The notes under the pieces: generated by a model
What the model saw: only the letters and a program-made list of their open reading frames with translations
Database searches by the model: none
What the model was told of the DNA's origin: nothing
Shown here: piece after piece, positions 14,707 to 20,246 of the stretch
Numbering within the stretch: position 1 is the first letter of the stretch
Layout: each line of letters starts with the position of its first letter
Program-made: the position numbers and the translations under genes
DNA from: UMGS1470 sp051889215
Lineage (GTDB): Bacteria > Bacillota > Clostridia > Christensenellales > UBA1242
Length of the DNA: 20,246 nt
Assembly: GCA_051889215.1 (NCBI GenBank)
Contig: JBJFDC010000010.1
Location: 1-20,246 of the forward strand
Direction: 5' to 3'

Positions 14707-15942
14707 TTAGTCTTCTTCGATGTTTTCGATGAGTGGCGTCTCTTCATTTTCATCAATAGACACGCTTCGAAGTTTTTTTGCAATGATTTGAGTTCGTTTT
14801 GATGCACCTTCGATTGTGTCGGTCGCTTCTTCCAGTTTCTTTTGAGTTTTTGCAAGAAGTGTGGCAAAATGCTCAAAATCTTGTTTAAACACTCCGAGAA
14901 GTTGCCAAATTTCACTTGAGCGCTTTTCGATTGAGAGAGTCCTGAAACCCAACTGCAAACTATTGAGCAGTGCGGTTATCGTTGTTGGACCGCAAACGAT
15001 AATTTTGTATTGTCGCTGCAAAAGTTCAACAAGTCCTGGATTTTTCACAATCTCGGCATACAACCCTTCGGTCGCAAGATACATGACTGCAAAATCTGTT
15101 GTTTTTGGAAGAACAATATATTTTTCGCAAATACTTTTTGCTTCGGCCTTGACGCGTTTTTCCAAGAGTTTTCGCGCTTGTTCAACTTCGGTCAAATCAC
15201 CACGATCAACCGCATCGACCAACCGCTGATAGTCTTCGATTGGAAATTTTGCATCAATCGGAAGATAGATTTTTGACTCGTCTTTTCCTGGCAAGACAAC
15301 AGCAAAATCCACTCTCTCTTGCGAATTGTTTTTTATTTGAACATTTTTTTCAAATTGCGACGAACTCAAAATTTGTTCAAGCAGAGAATTGAGTGAAATT
15401 TCTCCATACACCCCGCGCGTTTTTACATTTGTTAAAACACGTTTTAGGTCTCCAACGCCTTGAGCAAGATTTTGCATTTCGCCAAGACCGCGATAAACTT
15501 GTTCCAATCTTTCCGAAATGATTTTGAAACTTTCGTTGAGTCTTTTTTCTAGACTCGCATTGAGTTTTTCATCAACAGTTTGACGCATTTGTTCAAGTTT
15601 TGACTCGTTGTCACGAGCGAGTTTATCAAGTCCTTGCTGCAAAACATCTGTCGCGCGCGTCAGTCTTGCTTCATTGCTTTGCATGATTTGGTCGAGTTGC
15701 TTTTGCAAGTTTGCTAGTTGATTTGTTTGCATTGTGAACGCTTGAGTTATGTAATTGACAAAACTATCGTTGTTTTGTTTCATCGCTTGCATTTGAATTT
15801 TGTTTATCTCGTAAAACTGCTCGCGAAGCCCTGAAAAATCCTTTCCTCCAGTCTTTTGTTTTTTTGAGACAACAATCACAACAATGAGCGAAATCAAGCA
15901 CACGATTGCCACAACAAGACAAATAATTTCACTAATAGTCAT
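14707..15942 (-). CDS. rmuC: DNA recombination protein RmuC homologue
   Basis: 411 residues. An N-terminal membrane helix (about 4-26) is followed by a long coiled coil (about 45-155, with periodic leucines and LARDNESKLEQMRQTVDEKL-like heptads). The RmuC nuclease-like core is at about 165-375, with GVYGEISLNSLLEQIL, YLPIDAKFPIEDYQ and CGPTTITALLNSLQLG, all typical of the family. The tail is acidic. Genetic work in E. coli links RmuC to limiting recombination at inverted repeats; a nuclease role is inferred from its PD-(D/E)XK-like fold. The ATG at 15942 has GAGGTGAG just upstream, inside the cca 3' end; the genes overlap by 11 bases, so translation is probably coupled to cca. Confidence 0.92.
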   Translation of the reverse strand: MTISEIICLVVAIVCLISLIVVIVVSKKQKTGGKDFSGLREQFYEINKIQMQAMKQNNDSFVNYITQAFTMQTNQLANLQKQLDQIMQSNEARLTRATDVLQQGLDKLARDNESKLEQMRQTVDEKLNASLEKRLNESFKIISERLEQVYRGLGEMQNLAQGVGDLKRVLTNVKTRGVYGEISLNSLLEQILSSSQFEKNVQIKNNSQERVDFAVVLPGKDESKIYLPIDAKFPIEDYQRLVDAVDRGDLTEVEQARKLLEKRVKAEAKSICEKYIVLPKTTDFAVMYLATEGLYAEIVKNPGLVELLQRQYKIIVCGPTTITALLNSLQLGFRTLSIEKRSSEIWQLLGVFKQDFEHFATLLAKTQKKLEEATDTIEGASKRTQIIAKKLRSVSIDENEETPLIENIEED

Positions 15943-17182
15943 AATTTCTCACCTCTTCCAAAAGGTCTTGTTTTGAATTTTTTATCACGCCATCAAACAC
16001 CTTGCTCAAAAGTTCGTTGAGAATGTATGAATATCTTCTTTGAGGAATATTTGGATATTTTTTCTTTATATCAGCACCTTTTATGTCGAGGTCTTTGATT
16101 TGAATTGCAATCTTGTTGTTTATCAAATATTTGTAGAAAAAATTATATCTTTTTGCAATATTTGGCGATTTTAACTTGATTAATGGGTGAATTTGGGCAA
16201 AATTGTTGAAATATTTGAAAAAATAGTCCTTGTTATTAATCCTTTCCAGCGCCTCAAAATATCCGCAAATTATGTTTGTCATCGCTTCAACTTCGGTCGA
16301 TGCAAAACACAGTCCATCAGAGCCCAAAAAGTTTGTGAGAAATGCAAACTTGTCATGAGGGTTGACCGACAACACGATGTCAACGACAAGCGCCATAAAC
16401 CTTTGGTCGATGCCCGCTTTTTTTACGAGGGAATATCTGACTTTTTCAATCGGCAAATTAAAGTATTTCCAAAGCCCGAGTTTGTTGTATTTGTTTAATC
16501 CGTGCAAAAACGCTCGCTTCTTTGTGTGAGTTGGATATTTTTTTGAGCATGACAAAAGTTCAAGAAGCTCGTTTCTCTTTCTTTCGCCGCTGATATCTGA
16601 AAGATTGGCGCGATGTGTGTGGGCGCCAGCAAATGTTTTTGGCTCAATCTTGAAGTTGAGTTCGCTTGAAAAACGTATCATTCTCAAAATGCGGAGCCCA
16701 TCATGCAAGAAAACCAAATTGGGGTCAATCACTGCACGAATTTGTTTTTTCTTTATGTCGCGCATTCCATCGTTTGGGTCAATGATTTCGCCCTTGACAA
16801 TATCAAGATAAATTGAGTTGACAGAAAAATCTCTTCGACAAGCATCAACTTCAAGCGACTTTATGAATTCAACACTTTGTGGTTTGTGTGCCCCCCCGTC
16901 AGCATAGTTTTCTTTTCGGAGAGTTGTGTATTCCCAAACATTTCCGTCATAGATTATGTCCATTGTCCCGAGTTCTTTGTTTTTAAAAACATATGAAAAA
17001 TCTGTCCCGTCCAAAAAAGATGCAATCACGTCTGGTGAAAGCGCGCTGCAAATGTCGGTATCAAAAAAAGGAATGCCAATAACAGCGTTTCTCACGCAGC
17101 CACCAACAAGATATAGTTTTGCGCCATTCTTTTTGAAAAGTTTGGCGAGTTTCATAAGGTTTGAATTGATTGATATTTTCAT
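15932..17182 (-). CDS. cca: CCA-adding tRNA nucleotidyltransferase (class II)
   Basis: 416 residues. It adds or repairs the 3' CCA of tRNAs using CTP and ATP. Motifs of the class II polymerase head: LVGGCVRN (25-32), metal aspartates D41 and D43 in FFDTDICSAL, EYTTLRKENYADG (84-96), RRDFSVNSIYLD (116-127), and RILRMIRF (164-171) with SGERKRNELLELL after it. The C-terminal half is helical and I do not see an HD domain. The encoded CCA on tRNA-Ala suggests mainly a repair role for that tRNA. GGCVRN has N for the common D. The ATG at 17182 has no Shine-Dalgarno and the -10 box ends seven bases before it; the next Met (residue 10) has none either. First gene of the cca-rmuC operon. A poly(A) polymerase is the alternative, but class II enzymes of Bacillota are normally CCA-adding. 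Confidence 0.9.
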   Translation of the reverse strand: MKISINSNLMKLAKLFKKNGAKLYLVGGCVRNAVIGIPFFDTDICSALSPDVIASFLDGTDFSYVFKNKELGTMDIIYDGNVWEYTTLRKENYADGGAHKPQSVEFIKSLEVDACRRDFSVNSIYLDIVKGEIIDPNDGMRDIKKKQIRAVIDPNLVFLHDGLRILRMIRFSSELNFKIEPKTFAGAHTHRANLSDISGERKRNELLELLSCSKKYPTHTKKRAFLHGLNKYNKLGLWKYFNLPIEKVRYSLVKKAGIDQRFMALVVDIVLSVNPHDKFAFLTNFLGSDGLCFASTEVEAMTNIICGYFEALERINNKDYFFKYFNNFAQIHPLIKLKSPNIAKRYNFFYKYLINNKIAIQIKDLDIKGADIKKKYPNIPQRRYSYILNELLSKVFDGVIKNSKQDLLEEVRNYDY

Positions 17183-17189
17183 AACTATA

Positions 17190-17219
17190 AATATAACATA
17201 AACTCAACAAAAAAAACAA
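17190..17219 (-). promoter_or_regulatory. cca-rmuC promoter, probably leaderless, nested in the galU terminator
   Basis: Minus strand: TTGTTT (17214-17219), 18-base spacer, TATATT (17190-17195). The -35 lies inside the second arm of the galU terminator, and the -10 ends seven bases before the ATG. Confidence 0.45.
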
Positions 17220-17238
17220 CACGAAAAGTGTTGTTTTT
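17212..17238 (-). terminator. Terminator of the tilS-galU unit
   Basis: Perfect 11-bp stem AAAAACAACAC (17212-17222) with 17228-17238, GAAAA loop; it overlaps the galU stop (17237-17239). U-tract on the minus strand. Confidence 0.88.
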
Positions 17239-18100
17239 ATTTTTTTATCAAATTGGTCAAATATTTCCTAAAATCTTCTCCATATTCTTTGTCAAAAAGA
17301 CCAAATTCAACAATGGTTTTTAAATATGCAAATTTGTTGCCTGTGTCATAGTGCTTCCCTTCAAAATCGCACGCGACAAGTTTGTTTTCTTCCGCCAACA
17401 TTTCAAATGCGTCAGTCAAATATTTTTCTCCATTGCGAATATTTGTTATCTTTTCAATCTTGTCAAAAATGTCAGATGTCAAAACATATCTGCCAAGTGT
17501 TGAGAACAAAGATTTCACTTCTTCGCGTTTTGGTTTTTCGACGATTCTTGTGACATCATATATGTTTCCATCATGCCCCGAAAACTCAACCGACGAATAT
17601 CTGACAATTTCGTCCATTGTGACTTTGTTGACCGCAAGCACACTTTTGCCCGTTTTGTTGTATGCATCAATCACTTGTTCACTGACAGTTTTGTTTGGAG
17701 AACGCATGACATCATCGGCAAAAATTAACAAAAATGGCTCATCGCCGACAAAATCTTTTGCGAGCATTGTTGCACCTGCTGTTCCATTGATTTCTTTTTG
17801 AGTCACAAAACGAACATTATATCTTTCACTTCTTTTGACCTGTTCCAAAATCTCGGGTTTTCCTTCAAGGCGCTTTTCGAGTTGAACATTCTTTTTGAAA
17901 TGATTTTTCACGACCTCTTGGTTTGCGCCAACCACAATCAAAATGTCTTTGATCCCCGCAGACAAACATTCGTTGCACATAACTTCAATGGTTGGAGTGT
18001 CAAGAATTGGCATCATGCATTTTGGAACCGCCTTGCAGTATGGCATAAAACGCGTTCCAAATCCCGCCGCCAAAATGACCGCTTTTCTTACTTTCTTCAT
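17237..18100 (-). CDS. galU: UTP-glucose-1-phosphate uridylyltransferase (GalU family)
   Basis: 287 residues from the ATG at 18100, whose A is the last base of the tilS stop (TAATG), so the longer TTG start is not needed; a GGGTGA-like ribosome site lies just upstream. It makes UDP-glucose from UTP and glucose-1-P for sugar donors of wall and capsule. Seen: nucleotide-binding loop AAGFGTRFMP (11-20), K23 and PKCMMPILDTP (26-36) in place of the usual PKEMLPI, FADDV (about 131-135, metal aspartates), VEKP (about 192-195) and HYDTGNKFAYLKT (about 255-267), all in GalU order and length. The segment that is usually GLGHAV reads GTAGATM, an odd change near the nucleotide site, so a related sugar-nucleotide transferase cannot be excluded. 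Downstream partner of tilS; terminated right at its stop. Confidence 0.85.
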   Translation of the reverse strand: MKKVRKAVILAAGFGTRFMPYCKAVPKCMMPILDTPTIEVMCNECLSAGIKDILIVVGANQEVVKNHFKKNVQLEKRLEGKPEILEQVKRSERYNVRFVTQKEINGTAGATMLAKDFVGDEPFLLIFADDVMRSPNKTVSEQVIDAYNKTGKSVLAVNKVTMDEIVRYSSVEFSGHDGNIYDVTRIVEKPKREEVKSLFSTLGRYVLTSDIFDKIEKITNIRNGEKYLTDAFEMLAEENKLVACDFEGKHYDTGNKFAYLKTIVEFGLFDKEYGEDFRKYLTNLIKK

Positions 18101-19431
18101 TATTCTTTCACCCAAATTTTATAAATTGTTGTTGAGTTTTCGTCAACTCTGACATCTTCTGAAATTCCAACCCCGCAAACCGCATAAACCTTGTTTTCGA
18201 GGGCAAGAACAGGAGTGTAATCTCTCTTTCTCGAAGGCACTTTTTTCTCGACAAAATACGCTTTGAGTTTTTTGGTTCCTCCTCCAAACTTTGTTATTTC
18301 ATCGCCTTCTTTTCTAAATCTAAAATATGCACCTTTTGGCAATTTTTTGCCATCAACAAAAAGAGCATTTTCTTCGAGGTTGATTGTTTTGACTCGTTTT
18401 ATGCAAACCGTGCCAAATCCGCGAACTTCAAACTCTCCACTTTTGAGTTCCCACATTCCTTCGGGTTTTGGAACAAACTTGTTTTGAAGAGTGATGTAAT
18501 CATATTCTTTGTGCGCAACAACAGAATTTGGCAGGTTGATTTTTGCACCATTTTGACCATTTTTTGCAAGGTCCACAACAAGGTCAACATGGCGGCGTTC
18601 AAAATCTTTTGTGATGCCAATTCGTTTTGCCGCCCCCATAACCATGCGAACAACAAGAGAGTGATGCATTTGAAGATAACTGATTGGAATTTTAACCTCT
18701 TTTTTGTCAAAAATGAGAGCATCAAAATATACTTGAGAATTTATGTATTCATCGTCTTCTTTGCAAATTTTTCCAAATGACACGAGAGAGTTGACTGCTT
18801 GTGGCCAAAATTTTTTGAGTCTTGGCATGATTTCGTTGCGAATGTAATTTCTTGAATAGTCGTTGTCAAAATTTGTTTGGTCCTCGACATATTCAATTCC
18901 GTGCAAGTCAATGTATGCGTCAATAGCTTCGCGTGTTGTGTTTAGCATCGGACGAATATACACTCCATCACGGCTTTCCTCCATGCCTTTTGCCCCGCCA
19001 ATTCCAGTGCCGCGCAAAATTCTCATGAGAATTGTCTCCGCTTGGTCACTCATATGGTGCGCAAGAGCAATTTTGTCAACAACACCTTTTTGAATGCACG
19101 CGTCAAAAACGCCATATCTCGCTTCTCTTGCAGCGAGTTCGACGCTGAGGTTCTTTTCTTTTGCAAGTTTGTTTGCGTCAACTTTAAACTTGTATGCTCG
19201 CACACCCAAACTCTTGCAGTAATCCATAACAAATCTCGCATCGTCTCCACTGTTTTCTCGAATTGAATGGTCAATGTGAATTGCAACGAGTTCAAAATCA
19301 TATTTTTCTTGAAGTCCCAAAAGATAATTAAACAAAGCCATGGAATCTTTGCCACCACTGAGCCCCACGCCAATGATATCCCCGCGAGAAATTAGTTTGT
19401 CTTGTTCAATCGTTTTTTCAATATTCTCCAT
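18100..19431 (-). CDS. tilS: tRNA(Ile)-lysidine synthetase
   Basis: 443 residues. It attaches lysine to C34 of the CAU tRNA-Ile, turning it from AUG to AUA reading; essential in most bacteria. N-terminal PP-loop ATPase: SGGKDS at 25-30, IHIDHSIREN (51-60), and AHHMSDQAETILMRILRGTG (124-143), where the usual HHxDDQ reads HHMSDQ. A middle domain follows, and the C-terminal TilS_C domain (about 365-435) holds GDEITKFGGGTKKLKAYFVEKK-type residues. AAGGAAG lies six bases before the ATG. First gene of the tilS-galU unit, with a good promoter. In many Bacillota tilS is next to hpt and ftsH; neither is here. Confidence 0.95.
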   Translation of the reverse strand: MENIEKTIEQDKLISRGDIIGVGLSGGKDSMALFNYLLGLQEKYDFELVAIHIDHSIRENSGDDARFVMDYCKSLGVRAYKFKVDANKLAKEKNLSVELAAREARYGVFDACIQKGVVDKIALAHHMSDQAETILMRILRGTGIGGAKGMEESRDGVYIRPMLNTTREAIDAYIDLHGIEYVEDQTNFDNDYSRNYIRNEIMPRLKKFWPQAVNSLVSFGKICKEDDEYINSQVYFDALIFDKKEVKIPISYLQMHHSLVVRMVMGAAKRIGITKDFERRHVDLVVDLAKNGQNGAKINLPNSVVAHKEYDYITLQNKFVPKPEGMWELKSGEFEVRGFGTVCIKRVKTINLEENALFVDGKKLPKGAYFRFRKEGDEITKFGGGTKKLKAYFVEKKVPSRKRDYTPVLALENKVYAVCGVGISEDVRVDENSTTIYKIWVKE

Positions 19432-19454
19432 AAATTTCTTCCTTTTGCCCTATG

Positions 19455-19483
19455 AGTATATAATAAAATTTATTCAATTTCAA
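19455..19483 (-). promoter_or_regulatory. tilS-galU promoter
   Basis: Minus strand: TTGAAA (19478-19483), 17-base spacer, TATACT (19455-19460), giving a leader of about 20 bases with the AAGGAAG ribosome site. Confidence 0.65.
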
Positions 19484-19650
19484 TTTCTTTTGCACAAATA
19501 AACGCCAATTTTTTATTTTTCGACATAAAAATCCACAAAAATAAAAATAATGACAAATTCACAAAACGCTCGCCACATGCATAACACTTCATGTGCCGTT
19601 GTCCTCATTTTGTGGTCACACCATCAAAAAAACAAACAAAAAAAGAAAAA
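19484..19650. other. Intergenic stretch with hairpin and A-rich tract
   Basis: No gene is seen. It holds A/T-rich sequence (19484-19559); CACAAAAC (19560-19567), which can pair with GTTTTGTG at 19652-19659; a hairpin CACATG (19574-19579) / CATGTG (19590-19595) with a 10-base loop; and an A-rich run (19625-19650) that is a U-tract on the minus strand just after the three-way-junction element. Confidence 0.5.
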
Positions 19651-19717
19651 GGTTTTGTGCGAGATATTCGTTTTACGAACGCCACGAATTAATCCGTTGG
19701 ATTAATTGCACAAAGCC
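19651..19717 (-). ncRNA. Candidate structured RNA: three-way junction closed by a 10-bp stem
   Basis: GGTTTTGTGC (19651-19660) pairs with GCACAAAGCC (19708-19717) over 10 bp (one G-U on +). Inside are TTCGT/ACGAA (19667-19671 with 19675-19679, loop TTT) and a 9-bp hairpin AATTAATCC/GGATTAATT (19687-19695 with 19699-19707, loop GTT). The last stem abuts the closing stem with no unpaired base, as in coaxially stacked junctions. The minus strand is favoured because the closing stem is followed there by a long U-rich tract (TTTTTCTTTTTTT). It lies after the 77-residue membrane gene and before the tilS promoter. I do not recognise a known RNA family. Confidence 0.4.
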
Positions 19718-19757
19718 CCTTCACGGTCTTGGTTATTTTTTGTTCCCCAAAAAACAA

Positions 19758-19991
19758 TTATTCAATCCACAAAACTTTGTCAGTCAAAACGATTGAAACC
19801 ATGTCGACCAACCACAAGAATGGGATTCCAACAATCAACATAACGACTGCAAGAACAACACCCAATGTGTTTTTGCTGCTTATGCTTTTGCAAAGTCTAT
19901 AGACCACCCACAAAATGTCAAGAAATGGGAGCGCAAGCAAAACTTTTGCAACTTTTGAAAAACCGTCAAACGCATTAACATATTCTTTCAT
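19758..19991 (-). CDS. Small two-helix membrane protein, unknown function
   Basis: 77 residues from the ATG at 19991, nine bases after AGGAGG; a TTG six bases upstream is too close to the ribosome site. The N-terminus FDGFSKVAKVLLALPFLDIL forms an amphipathic-to-hydrophobic helix, YRLCKSISSKN is a basic cytoplasmic loop, and a long second helix (about 43-68) ends GIPFLWLVDMVSIVL. The W-L-V-D motif resembles the end of the TM2-type protein at 11525-11743. I have an impression that such short proteins are common in uncultured Clostridia, but cannot name a family. No terminator of standard form follows directly; the structured element at 19651-19717 with its U-tract may serve. Confidence 0.75.
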   Translation of the reverse strand: MKEYVNAFDGFSKVAKVLLALPFLDILWVVYRLCKSISSKNTLGVVLAVVMLIVGIPFLWLVDMVSIVLTDKVLWIE

Positions 19992-20013
19992 ATCCAAAAT
20001 CCTCCTTGTTTTT

Positions 20014-20043
20014 ATTATATAATATATGTTGCAAAATTAGCAA
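20014..20043 (-). promoter_or_regulatory. Promoter of the 77-residue membrane protein gene
   Basis: Minus strand: TTGCTA (20038-20043), 18-base spacer, TATAAT (20014-20019); the AGGAGG ribosome site follows. Confidence 0.6.
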
Positions 20044-20058
20044 TAAAACTTGATATAT

Positions 20059-20086
20059 TTGCAAATTTCGACATAGAAAATATAAA
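20059..20086 (+). promoter_or_regulatory. Possible promoter facing the GC-rich hairpin region
   Basis: TTGCAA (20059-20064), 16-base spacer, TATAAA (20081-20086). It would start transcription near 20093, just before the GC-rich hairpins. AT-rich sequence makes chance matches likely. Confidence 0.3.
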
Positions 20087-20100
20087 AGTTTTTTTGCAGA

Positions 20101-20246
20101 AAAGGGATAGAGCGTGATTGCCCTCAAATCCCTTTGTTTGGTGCTGGTGGTGGGACGTGCAGTCAAGTGCCAACTTGACTCCGCTGATGGGCTCGCAAAG
20201 ACGGGCGCCAGCCACACAAGTGTGGGTTCCAAACGCAACGCGTTTG
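20101..20246. ncRNA. GC-rich run of hairpins, candidate structured RNA cut by the window end
   Basis: 82 of these 146 bases are G or C, against 26 of the 120 bases before them. Perfect stems seen: AAAGGGAT/ATCCCTTT (20101-20108 with 20128-20135); AGTCAAGT/ACTTGACT with a GCCA loop (20161-20168 with 20173-20180); GCTCG/CGGGC with one G-U (20191-20195 with 20202-20206); CCACAC/GTGTGG (20212-20217 with 20220-20225); CAAACGC/GCGTTTG (20230-20236 with 20240-20246). GCTGG (20143-20147) could also pair with CCAGC (20208-20212) as a longer-range stem. In an AT-rich genome this contrast is typical of folded RNA. The strand is uncertain; a weak + promoter lies just upstream. Short open frames across it look like by-products. 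It does not match tRNA, tmRNA, SRP or RNase P RNA signatures that I know. Confidence 0.35.

Noticed and set aside
19528..19775. DnaA-box-like ATCCACA copies near the right end (about 19531 and 19765), with gyrBA elsewhere in the window suggesting an origin
   Set aside because: Only partial matches to TTATNCACA, few in number, and no dnaA, dnaN or recF in the window.
20145..20160. T-box-like string GGTGGGAC on +
   Set aside because: It resembles the T-box core for about eight bases only; the continuation, antiterminator partner and specifier-stem landmarks are not seen, and the window ends before any target gene.
19975..20238. Minus-strand 87-codon frame across the GC-rich hairpins, and an open + frame in the same place
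   Set aside because: No ribosome site, overlap with the promoter and start of the 77-residue gene, and composition typical of translated structured RNA. Kept only as an RNA candidate.
1..20246. CRISPR arrays, insertion sequences, integrases, rRNA
   Set aside because: No spaced direct repeats, transposase-like frames, integrase motifs or rRNA signatures were found on reading both strands.

Overview
The window is a stretch of AT-rich bacterial chromosome with standard-code genes, frequent AGGAGG-type ribosome binding sites and short A/T-flanked intrinsic terminators. The gene content (gyrB-gyrA, tilS, a VanW-type wall protein, a TlyA-type methyltransferase, TM2-type small membrane proteins) fits a low-GC Bacillota/Clostridia-like organism. 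That placement is an inference from gene families and codon/base style, not from a search.

Layout. Bases 3-380 hold the last part of a P-type cation ATPase (+), which meets gyrA at a shared terminator. gyrB-gyrA form a minus-strand operon (4994-485). Across a 142-bp divergent promoter region lies an unrecognised 518-residue protein with an HELTH zinc-protease motif (5137-6693, +). It converges on a two-gene ABC-exporter operon (10057-6695, -); one small terminator hairpin carries both stop codons in its loop. Both ABC subunits have intact membrane domains but badly eroded ATPase motifs. Next come two related four-helix membrane proteins (10716-10147 and 11416-10838, -), a 72-residue TM2-type protein (11525-11743, +), a tRNA-Ala(UGC) gene (11879-11955, +) with its own terminator, and a small structured, tRNA-end-like element with another terminator (11997-12072).

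The right half is mostly housekeeping: tlyA (+), then minus-strand genes for a VanW/YoaR-type wall protein, cca-rmuC (overlapping) and tilS-galU (overlapping by one base). TilS, CCA-adding enzyme, TlyA and tRNA-Ala all serve tRNA/rRNA maturation, but only cca-rmuC and tilS-galU look co-transcribed. The end holds a 77-residue membrane protein, a candidate three-way-junction RNA (19651-19717) and a GC-rich run of hairpins cut by the window edge (20101-20246).

Most notable: (1) a heterodimeric ABC exporter in which neither composite ATP site looks catalytic; (2) an orphan zincin beside it; (3) three genes whose -10 boxes sit 7-8 bases from the start codon with no Shine-Dalgarno, suggesting leaderless mRNAs in a genome that otherwise uses strong ribosome binding sites; (4) two or three unannotated structured-RNA candidates. 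No CRISPR array, insertion sequence, phage gene or rRNA was seen.
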